A DNA stretch of 64,000 bases from Bombardia bombarda (Eukaryota; Ascomycota; Sordariomycetes; Sordariales; Lasiosphaeriaceae): contig JAULSR010000009.1 of assembly GCA_030512295.1 (NCBI GenBank), positions 744,001-808,000 of the forward strand, written 5' to 3'. The position numbers and the translations under genes were made by a program. The notes under the pieces are model-generated. The model was given only the letters and a program-made list of their open reading frames with translations, was not told the origin of the DNA and did no database searches. Below are positions 51,746 through 62,413 of the stretch, piece after piece. Each line of letters starts with the position of its first letter. The first letter of the stretch is position 1.

Positions 51746-53086
51746 ATGGTGCACACCAATGTGGCCGCCAGTGCCGTCGCGGCCACCTCGTCGTCGACGG
51801 CCGCCATGTCTCGTCCTCGCCGCCTCCCCTCGACGGGCTCCTTCCATGCAGGCGCGCCCTTTCCCGACCTCCTCTCCCCATACGACGATGTCACGCCTTC
51901 TGCAGCAGCAGCCGTCACAGCAAGCAGCAGCTCGCGACGACGAAGCTCCGCCGCTGGCTCGAGTTTCTTCACTCCTTTACGCCGACAGTCGACACACAGA
52001 TACCACACATTTCCAACCCAGCCACCCAAGACGCCCTCTGAACAACCCCTAGAGAATCCGGGCTTCTCACGCGCCTCCGACGACGGCGACGCCTCGTGTA
52101 GCGGCAACGACAACACCACAGGCTCCTCCGCCTCGTCCTCTTCTGCTGACCTCCACCACCACCATCAACATCCTCACCGCCACCGGTGCAGCAGCTCCGC
52201 CTCCACCTCCACAACATCCACGCCCCTCCCATGGAAACAGCTCTCCCTGCTGGCTCTCCTCTCCCTCGCCGAGCAAACGGCGCTCAACTCCATCGGCCCT
52301 TACCTCCCCACCATGGTCGCCTCCTTCGACGAGATCCCCGACGGTGAAGAAGGCTTATACGTCGGCCTGCTGGCCTCGGCCTTTGCGCTCGCCCAGCTCG
52401 CCACCAATCTCTTCTGGGGCTACCTGTCAGACCGCATCGGCCGCAAGCCAGTCATGCTGCTGGGCACCGCCTTGCTGACCGTGTGCTTTGTCTTCTTCGG
52501 CTTCTGCGCAAACTACGCCCAGCTCATCTGCGTACACATCGCCATGGGCCTGCTGAACGGAAACGCGGCCGTCGTGCCGACGTGTCTGGGCGAGGTGACG
52601 GACCGGACAAACCAGAGCAGAGCCTTCACCTGGCTGCCAGTCATGTACAGCCTGGGGAGCATAACAGGGCCTGCGTTGGGCGGGTTGCTCGTGGGCGCCA
52701 AGATCGACGGCGTCGTCGCGGGTGGTAAATATCCGTTCCTGGCCCCGAATGTCATGAGCGCCGCGCTGCTGGCGGCGAGTGTGCTTGTGCTGGCCATCTG
52801 GTTCGAGGAGACGCTGGATGGGGCAGACAAGAAGGCCGCCGGAGCCGGCATGGCATGGATTGAGAAACTGTGTCGGCCTTGTGGGAGCTGTTTGGGCGCC
52901 AGAAAGAAGAAGGCCTCTACAGGTTGGAGCTCGAGGTGGCCCGCGGGCGGGTCAGGCGCTTCCGCGGGAGGGTATACGGGCAGCGAGGAGGAGGACGACG
53001 ACGCCGACGATGATGACGACGACGCTGGCGAGAGCCAGACGCTGCTGGGGTCGTCTACCACCACCACAGCTACCGGCACTGGCTCC

Positions 53087-53126
<40 letters not shown>

Positions 53127-53953
53127 GTGATGATAATGACGGCAAGAGCTTGACCACGGAGCAAAAATCTGCATTCCGCCAACTCGCCAACCGCACCACG
53201 CTCACTGTCCTGATCACGTATCTCGTGTTCCAGCTCTCCAACATCAGCTTCAACTCGCTATATCCCATATTTGCGTCCGCGCCGCCGCCAACGGGCCGCG
53301 GGCTGGGCCCCGGCACCATTGGCCTGAGCCTGTCATGTGCGGGGCTGGCCACCATCCTGTGGCAGGTGACCGCGTTCCAGCCGCTCAAGGCCAAGATGGG
53401 CAATCTGGGGACGTACCGGGCATCACTGCTGGGTATGGCCGTCAGCATGGCCCTGATGCCCTGGATCGGCTACCTAGACGAGAAGGAGACGTGGCTAGGG
53501 CTGGGCACGGGCAAGGGCTGGTTGTACGGCGAGCTGGGCGTCATATTAGTGGTGAAGAACATCTCCGCAGTAGGAGGACTGAGCAGCGTGATGCTTTTGG
53601 TGAGTGCTTTCCCCAAAAACGATCATAGATGTGTGGCGCTAACTTGCTCGTGGTAGATCACGAATTGTGCGCCCTCTCACGAGACGCTGGGCACGCTCAA
53701 CGGCATTGCCCAGACTCTCTCTGCCGCCGGCCGGAGCATCGGGCCATTCCTGTCGGGTGGGTTGTTTACCCTCTCGATGCCTGTCAGACCGAAAGGTGAG
53801 GCGCTGGCATGGGGCTTGTTCGCCGGGATATCACTGCTCGGATGGGTTGGGACATTGATGATAAGAGGAAGAGGCGGCGCCGGGCTCGAGAGTGCAGATT
53901 ATGATGGTGATGACGAAGGAGACTCTATGGGGAGCGACGAAGAGGCAAGGTAG
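51746..53953 (+). CDS. MFS transporter, ZIFL/YCR023C-like DHA1 group, 716 aa, two exons
   Basis: Model: join(51746-53599, 53657-53953), intron 57 nt. It is a membrane carrier of the major facilitator superfamily. Residues 1-170 form a hydrophilic Ser/His-rich N-terminal tail, followed by 12 predicted helices. The MFS signature between helices 2 and 3 is GYLSDRIGRKPVMLLG; GLLNGNAAVVPTCLGEVTD and, after the splice, TNCAPSHETLGTLNGIAQTL point to the ZIFL/YCR023C group. The central cytoplasmic loop is unusually long (about 150 residues), with an acidic Asp/Glu run and 13 Asn encoded by an AAC microsatellite. Substrate unknown; relatives export small organic molecules or metal chelators. The C-terminus is acidic. 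A second ATG 20 codons in is possible. Confidence 0.88.
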
Positions 53954-55452
53954 TTGGATACCTTACTTGCCCACCTTCATTAACGAGTACGAAGATTTAT
54001 CTCGGATACGCGCCCAGAGATGATGTTGATGCTTTGAGCAGGGGAGTAGACCTTCACGCCAAGGCCTTGTGTTGTTTGTTGTGAATTGAGGTGGTGACCG
54101 AACCAGCAATGGCGGTCAGTTCATAACAGTGCATCAACAGTCATAGTATTGAAGATGGTTATGGTGGTATTGTTAGATGGTTGAAGGTAGGTATATTTGT
54201 AATCATTATCACTATTGATTGGCATTGCATTGTAATGGTTTGGCATTGGCATAGAGAGGCAAAGCTTTCCGCTTATCGACGATTGTATATAGAAAAGACA
54301 GGCGATTGACTGTTGTGGTTGAAGTGTAATTACTATTTTATTGTTTAGTTTGATCACGATTGATGAGCCCCAAGTTTGTTAGATACAAGAGTACCAGCAG
54401 GTACTTTGATTCATTTCTACGTGATGAAAGATAAAAGCCAGGTATTGACTTGCTGACGACGTATTATTGAACCCCGTTAGAGCTTTAACACCACTAATTT
54501 ATGCTTCATGATGCCGCGAATGATCTAGAAATATTGAGTTAGTAATCCCCTTACCACCTATGTAGCTTAACAAGGAACCCGCCGATTTTCGGCAAAGACA
54601 CATAATGAATGAAGCCCAAGGGGGGGTTTCGTAAAATGACTTGTCGGCTGGTTAAGCTCAAATGGCAAATATCCCGACAGACACTCAAGTAGACAGCAAA
54701 TCTGTAATAGGTTGGAACTGAAGAGATTCGTTAGCTATGACGACCGGGAGCTTCCCACTTGAATATGACTCGGCGTGTGTGTTTAGTTCCCCTGGCTTAA
54801 CTTGACACAGTCTACAACCCTTCAGAGACTAAGTAAAGATGAGATCCATTGTAAACCCAGTATCAAACCAGGTCAAAATGATTGCATAATTACTACTAAT
54901 TCCTACTTAAATCCGAGAACTACTACAGGTGGATATGTTCTTAGTGATCCGAACTAAGCAACTGTGAAAAGCCAAGTGCCTGAATGCATTGTCAGGCAGC
55001 TTCACAGGTAACAGCAGACCAACTCCACTCAACTGCTGCCTCTTGGAATTAGGTGATTTCGGTTATTTTGCGCATCTGCGCATTCTTTGGGCTTCATAGA
55101 AGAGAGCATATCAATTCTCGAAAAACTAACCGTTCAAGTCGACACAGTCATACGTTACGTCTCACAATCATGATAAACTGTGTGAAGGGCTAGTAGCAGT
55201 AGACTCAGAGCCTCATTGGTGACTGTAGGTGAGTGGACCCTCATGTTTCGTTTCAATGAGTGAGAATGACCACATCACTGGCGTAGTCTGGTGTAGCAGG
55301 TGAGCAGTTTACGGCCTGGAGGGGTGGAGATGCTTCATTTGTTGTGAGGGATAAAAGTTGGACTTATGGTGGGTGTGAAATGAGTCAGGTGAATAGAGCG
55401 AAATAGAAATTCTTGGATATTAACGGTTGTTGTGGGCCTCGGGTTCTTAATC
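53954..55452. other. Intergenic, no gene seen
   Basis: No frame of interest on either strand. Confidence 0.5.
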
Positions 55453-56310
55453 AGCAGGGCAGTGTAAGTCTACACGATATAGTGCAGATGGGCAGCGGAG
55501 GAAGCCAAGAGATAATGGTATGCCAAGAAGGATTTGGCGTGTCTGGCCTCGGCGGCCACCACGACGGATGCGGGAGTGGCCTGGTTTGAGTAATACTCCG
55601 TGGCCAGACGGAACCTCTCCCGTGACATGTATGCACTCTCACCGGCGACAGCCTGCGGCGGAACTGGGTTTGTCGACAGGCACAGCAAGAGTCTAACCAT
55701 TGACTTGGGACTGGGGGCCGGGCATTACATCATTTTTGGACTTTTGCCCACACCAAGGTCAAGCGCCAGCCCCTGTCGCGCTGATGAGACCCTCGTGTGC
55801 AGCCATTCCGAAGCTATCAATGGCTAAGCTCGTCAGCATACTTTAGGGCACGTACGCACCATAAAATGAAGTAGCCGAGCTGGTCCCATGGCAATTCATG
55901 GGTGTCCTGCCTGATGTAGAACTACCCCGCCAACCGCCTATGCATGAAACGACAGTATGACTCTTGGCCCACGGACTGGAACTCGATGTCCAAAGTTTTA
56001 GCAACGTCCTGACTGAGAGGAAGCCACGCCACGTAGGGCTTGCGAAGCATGGCGGCGTTGTATGTAAGGGACATCATGTGTAGACCTTACTCACAGGGCA
56101 GTTCTTTGAGATGGTCGAGCCACACAGGATGTCGCACGCTTGTCCAATCGAGGTGATGAAAGGTGCCAAGATATACACGATTTGGTATGTATGCGCGGGA
56201 GCGTCAGAGTCACGCACGAAGTTGCAAAGACTTGAGTAGGTGAACTTTTCCCCTCGGTGTCGGTGCGGGGTTTGTGCTCTCGATTTATCCTCTACTGGAT
56301 TGTAATATCA
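55453..56310 (-). pseudogene. Decayed multi-exon reading region, function unknown
   Basis: On the minus strand several coding-like segments follow one another with plausible splice sites: FTYSSLCNFVRDSDAPAHTY and ILAPFITSIGQACDILCG (about 56255-56096), a GTGAGT...CGCAAG intron, PYVAWLPLSQDVAKTLDIEF to RFMHRRLAG, an in-frame TAG, then FYIRQDTHELPWDQLGYFI, another possible intron, FGMAAHEGLISATGAGA, an in-frame TGA, and a last 76-codon frame (55700-55473) with YMSRERFRLATEYYSN. Both stops are one transition from a sense codon (TGG or CAG; CGA). I do not recognise the family. It could also be a gene whose introns I have misplaced. Confidence 0.38.
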
Positions 56311-57520
56311 AATGAGAATGTGTGCTGTAGCCGCTATAGACTCCAGTGTGAGTGCGAGAGAATTCGTGACGATTAAAGTTAAAAGACAAGAAGGGAAAGA
56401 ATGCTGGGCAGAGGTGGATGATGGCCCGCCCACGTGCTGCCCCAGCGCTGCTTTCAGAAGCACTGACCCCAATTTCCTCTTTCAACCTTTCCTTGCGAGC
56501 GCCGAGCACAGCCCGCCAATCAAACCATCTGACGCACTGGGAATTGAACCCAATTTCGATTAAGGTATTCGCCAAAAGGCAACGAATTCGGAAAAGGCAA
56601 CAGTGACTACAAGCTCAATCCAGGCCAACGCTGGCCACGCTGCTCTCCCTCTTCTCCAGTTGCTCAGTCGCTCATCGCTCATACCGCTGTCTCTCGGATG
56701 CAAGCAAGCGCCGGTTGCAACTGCTATTCAGGTTCGTTTCCACATGTTTCCTTTGCCGTTTTCTTTTATTTTCTTTTTTTCCTTTTCCGTGCCCACCCTC
56801 TCATCTTCTGACAAAGACTCGAACCCTGACTTGACGGTTGTTTAGGCCCAGCCGACAAGCGACCTCAGCCCCAGGCATGGCGCTTGCCAGCCAATCAGCA
56901 CGACGAGTTGGGATCTCGAATAGTCTGGCTGCCGAAGGTGCCCTGCCACCCCACCACCCCACCACCGCGCTGGTGTACCGTGCCACGATGCCACCTGAGC
57001 CACCGTCCCACCGTTCCACCATCCCATAATTCCCACACGCCAGGCCCGTCGCGGCGTCATAGGTACTTTGGTACCTCCAGTTTCAAACACAGGTCCAACA
57101 CCCACCCATATGGCCACAACCCCATCGGCCGAGGCACTCTTGTTCGTGGTGGTCGTTGCGAAACACACTTGCACGACCTTGGATAGCGCCATACCACCGA
57201 TCATCGGAATACATCGCCGGCATTCATTACAGCAGATTGCACAACGGATGGCCGGAGTTGCGGACTGCGCTTGTCAGTCGCGGATAACTGCGGACCATTG
57301 AGAATACCTATTGTTTTGCATGGTACTTCATACGGTTCCCCAGGCATACCTCCACACATTTTCTCCTGGCCAGTTTCCTCTCCCCCTGACACCATGAGCC
57401 CGGTCGGTCCGTTGCCATTGACTCGCAATCTTCAGCAGGGATGAGGTCGCCGTCCTTTCTCATCTGTCTCGTGTAATGTATAAAATACCCTTGACAGCGG
57501 TGCACCATTAGTATCATTTT
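56311..57520. other. Intergenic, no gene seen
   Basis: Only short unrelated frames; pyrimidine-rich patch near 56750-56790. Confidence 0.45.
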
Positions 57521-57522
57521 TT

Positions 57523-57900
57523 GTTTGTTTATTTTTTTAATTTTATAAATGAGCGTTTTTGTTGTTGTTGGAATGACAAGGTCATTCGTACTAGTCACTA
57601 TAGTAACTGTAGAGAACAGGTTAGAAGAGGTTGTTGTTGTTGTATTGATCTACTTGTCTATGTAAAAAGATCACGAACTACGGGGACAGGAAGTGGGTAG
57701 TTTTGGAGGGGCTCCTGAGACACGTGACCAGCTCCCCACTGTTTTGCATGCACACCTCTCATCCTGTTGACCAATCACAGCCTGACGGCTGTATACCTCT
57801 GATTGATCGTAAATCCGACAGTTAAGTTTATTTCTTTAATTTTATAGAAGGGCGTTTTCGCTTGTTTATTTCCTTAATTTTATAAAGGGGCGTTTTCGTT
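57523..57900. repeat. 38-bp minisatellite split by a solo LTR
   Basis: One unit (about 57525-57562) lies left of the LTR and two (57825-57862, 57863-57900) lie right. Each contains TTTAATTTTATA followed by GGGCGTTTTCG. Confidence 0.75.
57566..57820 (-). repeat. Solo Copia LTR, little degraded
   Basis: 255-bp minus-strand copy of the Copia LTR, from TGTTGGAATGACAAGG to CGTAAATCCGACA. Compared with the intact element it has a 13-bp insertion (AGAGGTGTGCATG on the LTR sense strand) and lacks about 10 bp of the inverted-repeat region. Flanking pentamers GTTGT and GTTAA do not form a clean duplication. Confidence 0.9.
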
Positions 57901-58400
57901 TGTTTATTTGTTTTATTAGTCCCTTTTGGCCGAAGGTTTTTTCAAACATTTTTTCCTATTGTAAATAAGCAAGCTTCTTGCCTTGTCATTACGTTTAATA
58001 AAAACAAACTTCGCGCCAAAAGCAAGTGAAGCTTCGCTTCAATGACGATGTGGTCGCGCCGTTTCTTTGTAATCTTTCTGTCTCGAAGCTTGTTACTCCT
58101 TCTGTTCTTCTGGTATAAATCGTCGCCATGTCCCAAGTCATCATGATGGGCCGCAGCACCTCACCACTCTCGCTACTCCTACCTGCAACCTACAGAACTT
58201 CACTCTCATCGAGCTCTAGCAGAAGCAGTCTACATGAGGATATAAGACCATCATCTCGCCCACCGTCGGAACAACCGTAACCACAGCCCTATCTTCGGAG
58301 ACTTTCTGTTCCTGTTACGAGATACTTCAGAGTCGCCACCACCACCACCACCACCACCATTTCCAACCAGTTCTTACCATCGTCTAATAGCTTACCAACA

Positions 58401-59529
58401 ATGTCGTCGTCTGATCGCCTACCAATAGTGCCGTCCAAAACAACCGACCACAGAGGCCGAAAACACGGTTTTACATTATTGTCGGGATTAGTGCGTAACG
58501 TCTCCTTCTATTGTCTCCTTCTATTTTGTACTGCCCCAGTCCTATACTGTCTTTCCCCTCGTTCTACGTGCTCCTTTGCTTGATATCACCCAGATGGACT
58601 GGCTAGTCATGCCGCCGACAACGCTAACAACACATTCGTATCGTTTCAAACAGTCGATCCGGCGGCTCATCGAGTTACTGTGGTGGCGCCGTTTTAACAC
58701 GGTGAAGGAGCTCTGCCGCGCCGAACAGATTTTCGCCTCTGGCACGACTGAGGAGGACGCACGCGCCCTCCGGGGCCCTATGAAATCGGCGTGGGATCAC
58801 TACGTCAACAGCAACCAGATGCTGTTGGAAATGCAGGGACTGACGCCCGACTGCCCCTTCAGCGGCGACATCTTGACCAAAGCGCAGGATCTGGTGAGGA
58901 GCGATTCTAATTCAGACCGCAGCTGGAACCTGGCGTGGCTCTGTCTCGTCAGAATTCGAGATCAGTAAGTTATTACAATTTATTCAATACGTTTTTCTTG
59001 TTTTCTCTGTCCATTATCTGTTTTCGTTGAGACTTGTATCCCTCTATAATTTCACCATCCCAGGATCGCTGTTTACATCTGGCGTTCAACCGAGGCCTTT
59101 GGTGCCAACTGCCAATTGTGTCGGCTTGGGGACTGCATTTCTTCTTGTCGTTTATTTCCAATTTCTTTTCCCTTCTATTTTCAACACACGCCCCTTTCCT
59201 GGCCTAGCCCATCGATGTTTCTGTGGCAATGCTTGTGGGCTGGACCCCATCCGTGCTTTCTGGGTTATGATTTAAGAGCATTTGTCAGTGCACCACTGTT
59301 GCATGGCTATGATTACTGATGAATGTGTTGGGGCTTGCGCAGTAATCTGGTTGCGAAATGTGTGGTGTCCAAAGCGACGCGGTCGGAATTGTGGGCCGAC
59401 GACATCCCGACTCCCGAGGAGATAGACCAACTCGCCGACGAATTCCAAGTCGCGTGGGAGGAGGCTGTCAACGGGATGCTCCTAAACTGGCAGACCGCCG
59501 CCCCTACTTGGACCGGCCGATCTCGCTGA
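58401..59529 (+). CDS. Hypothetical protein, 215 aa, three exons
   Basis: Model: join(58401-58490, 58594-58964, 59343-59529). Start ATG 58401 (CCAACAATGTCG). Introns are 103 nt (GTGCGT...CCCAG) and 378 nt (GTAAGT...GCGCAG); the second is long and might hide a further exon. Product: short Ser-rich start, then FKQSIRRLIELLWWRRFNTV, GPMKSAWDHYVNSNQML, AWLCLVRIRDH | NLVAKCVVSKATRSELWAD and PTPEEIDQLADEFQVAWEEA. Probably helical and soluble. No family recognised. A CAC microsatellite (58338-58361) and a solo LTR lie upstream, so it may be a lineage-specific gene. The phase agreement at both junctions supports the model. Confidence 0.5.
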
Positions 59530-60474
59530 CAGGATGGCGAATGGAATCACGACGGGCGAATTTGCATTTTGATTTGATCTACTTTTGTCGTTTTCTTTTT
59601 TCTCTTCTATTTTTTCTCTTCTATTTTTTCTCTTCTGGCGCCCTCCTGTTGGAATTAGGGGAGACGGATAACAGGAGGCCCAGGTGAGGAGCTATGTTGG
59701 GGTATCGAGGGTGCTCGTTTGTATTTGACGCGCAATATCATGATGTCTTGGTTGAGATTATCACGCTATTCTCGTCATGTACAGACGTGGTCATCACAAG
59801 GTCGATGTCATCCTCTCGGATGGTGATTGGGAAGATGCACCTGGGCTGCGGCACTGTCTCTTATTCTTTTCACGTCATTCTTTCTATACGTTTATTTGGC
59901 TAGTTGTTATGCTGTACGGCTATATCATCTCTTGCATTGGGCCTTTCGATACTCAGCCAGTATCAGTAACGTCATTTTACCTTTGACATTGGAGAAGTCT
60001 AGATGCTGAGTGTTACTTGTTTTGCACTGCCACTTGAAAAAACAGACCTAAGAAGCGGAGATAGATCAGGGCAGTGGACGCCATAGATATATGTCCGCCA
60101 ATTGGACATTTAACCTTGCCGATGATTCTTCAGCGTGCATTATGATCTCCGCCCTATTTCTGTACCAACTCGGGACACTTCGCTCCGAGACAATATTAGG
60201 GGATAATAAGGAGGCTCAAGGACAGATGTCTGAACCCTAACCCCATTATGGCTTGGCAAGTGGACACATTTGTTCACGGTACGTACTTGGGAGTTGAGCC
60301 ATGACTCAACGAGAAGCAAATTCCCCACAGTTGACATGGACAGCAACCGATACCCCTCCAACAGCCGACGACAATACTAAAACCGAGTGCATCACTCACC
60401 ACCTCACACCTCACACCTCACACCTCACACCTCACACCTCACCAAAATCGCGAGATATTGATTATTGCACAACC
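59530..60474. other. Intergenic, 5' region of the deformylase gene
   Basis: No gene seen. A 7-bp tandem repeat ACCTCAC (about six copies) lies at 60398-60441, just before the deformylase start. Confidence 0.5.
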
Positions 60475-61323
60475 ATGGCCAGCGACCACATCCTGACGCT
60501 GTCGTGCCCGGACAAGCCGGGCATCGTGCACGCGGTGACGGGCATCTTTGCGTCGCAGGGCCACAACATCCTGGACCTGCAGCAGTTTTCGGACCCCGTC
60601 AGCGAAAAATTCTTCATGCGGGTGCACTTTGGGCCGACGCCGACGCCGTCGACGGAGCACCTGGCGGCGCCGTTTGACGCGCTGGCGGGCGACTACAACA
60701 TGACGTACGCGATCCGGGCCGTGGCCAAGAAGACGCGGGTGCTCATCATGGTGTCCAAGACGGGCCACTGCCTCAACGACCTGCTCTTCCGGGCCAAGTC
60801 GGGCCAGCTGCCCATCGACGTGCCCCTGGTCGTGTCCAACCACCCCGACCTTGCGCCCCTCGCCCAGAGCTACGGCATCGAGTTCCGCCACCTGCCCGTC
60901 ACCAGGGACACCAAGGCGGCCCAGGAGGAGCAGATCCTGGCGCTGGTCAAGGAGAAGGACATCGAGCTGGTGGTGCTGGCGCGCTACATGCAGGTGCTGA
61001 GCCCGACGCTGTGCACGGCCATGAGCGGGCGCATCATCAACATCCACCACTCCTTCCTGCCCTCCTTCAAGGGCGCCAAGCCCTACCACCAGGCCTACGA
61101 CCGCGGCGTCAAGATCATCGGCGCCACCGCCCATTTCGTCACGGCCGATCTGGACGAGGGCCCCATCATCGAGCAGCGCGTTGCCCGCGTTGACCACAGC
61201 ATGAGCCCTGCCGCCCTGGTCGACGAGGGCTCCAACGTGGAGAGCCAGGTGCTTGCGGCTGCTGTCAAGTGGTATGCCGAGCAGCGGCTGTTTCTGAACA
61301 ACACCAAGACCGTCGTGTTCTAG
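60475..61323 (+). CDS. Formyltetrahydrofolate deformylase (PurU-type), 282 aa
   Basis: Hydrolyses 10-formyltetrahydrofolate to formate and tetrahydrofolate, balancing one-carbon pools. An N-terminal ACT domain (residues ~1-80; ILTLSCPDKPGIVHAVTG) is followed by a formyltransferase-fold domain. The catalytic triad of that fold is present: N189 and H191 in INIHHSFLPSFKGAKPYHQA, and D227 in HFVTADLDEGPII. The spacing (2 and 36 residues) equals that of GAR transformylase N106/H108/D144. Length matches bacterial PurU (280 aa). No intron, with strong G/C-ending codon bias. I start at ATG 60475 (ACCATGGCC); an in-frame ATG at 60301 would add 58 residues that run through a 7-bp repeat and look non-coding. 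Confidence 0.93.
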   Translation: MASDHILTLSCPDKPGIVHAVTGIFASQGHNILDLQQFSDPVSEKFFMRVHFGPTPTPSTEHLAAPFDALAGDYNMTYAIRAVAKKTRVLIMVSKTGHCLNDLLFRAKSGQLPIDVPLVVSNHPDLAPLAQSYGIEFRHLPVTRDTKAAQEEQILALVKEKDIELVVLARYMQVLSPTLCTAMSGRIINIHHSFLPSFKGAKPYHQAYDRGVKIIGATAHFVTADLDEGPIIEQRVARVDHSMSPAALVDEGSNVESQVLAAAVKWYAEQRLFLNNTKTVVF

Positions 61324-62413
61324 GCATGGCTGTGTGTAGTGTATATAAAGAGCGAGAAAAGGACAGTAAGTGAGAAAGAAAAGAGGGCTGCAAAGGAGGA
61401 ACGCGACGAGAAGTGATCCAACGCGTCTTAACCCCCAGTCGGCGGGCGGCTTCGGGGGCTGGGGATGGGTCTTCATGGCACCCCTGCAAACCACGCGCCA
61501 GGTGCAGCTCGATAGCTTCCAGAATTGTATTTAATCTTTTATTCGAGGCAGTGTTTGCTGAGATATTGCGATGTATCCAATGGCCATTCATAGTTTATAG
61601 CACTGGAGAGCGATATGCCGTGATGGATTGATGTCCCTGGAAGGATCCAGGGCAAAGCTATCTAGGGCGGCTGTGTGCAGGTAGGCAAATGAACCTGGGT
61701 CCCTTGTGGGGGGAGTGGCCCACCCTGTGTAACCATGTAACCATAGGGCCAGGCGGGTCTAGGTTTACATAGTTCTGTTGGGGTACCTATTTGGCGGGGT
61801 TAGTGCCATTTTGCGATCTTCCTTTTTTTTGTCACCTATTACTGGCCGCCCGAGATAGCTTTGACTTGGATTCTCCCAAGACTCACAAAAAAACTTGGCC
61901 ATATGTATTTTTTGAGATTCTGGGTGATGTTGCCAGCCCTGTTGTGGACGATGATGTATGCATAGAACCTGGGAATCGGGTATGCAATCCTACAAGGTAG
62001 GTTCAGATACCTACCTTACGATACGCGTCTTTTTGTTCACAGGGAGAGCCAGTCTTCGACTCTGGACGTGAACAAAAAAAAAAAACAATTAGTATTATTA
62101 CTTTTACACCAAACTCCAGTCATGAAACAGCCATTCACTTTCCTTTTATTTCTTGTCACTTTTCTTTTCTGGTATTGCAGCATTCTTTTTCAGCATCTCG
62201 ACTTTCTTCTGAGCCTCCACTGTGAGTGACTCCAAGCCATCAAGGAGATCATTTGGCTGGAGTGAAACAAAGATAACATAGATGTTAGATAGACACAGCA
62301 TCGAGCAAAAGATTTGTTTGCACTCACCACTGGTGGGTGTTTGACCCTTTACCAAATTCATACCTTCAAATCTTTACTCAATCTCAAGGGAGGTGAATCC
62401 CCGCAGTAATGAT
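61324..62413. other. Intergenic or 3' region, with a possible small exon
   Basis: At 62153-62258 the minus strand reads PNDLLDGLESLTVEAQKKVE and a Lys-rich end, preceded by a good CACTCCAG acceptor. It could be a terminal exon joined to a GTATGA donor at about 62376. I cannot tie it securely to the gene on its right. Confidence 0.35.

Noticed and set aside
33587..53953. Secondary-metabolite cluster (tyrosinase, flavin monooxygenase, MFS carrier, regulator-like Clr5 protein)
   Set aside because: No backbone synthase is present, the genes are spread over 20 kb with unrelated ones between, and orientations are mixed; nothing indicates joint function.
60439..61494. Minus-strand open frame over the deformylase gene
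   Set aside because: Antisense shadow of a codon-biased gene; composition is dominated by His, Arg, Gln and Val with no recognisable motif.
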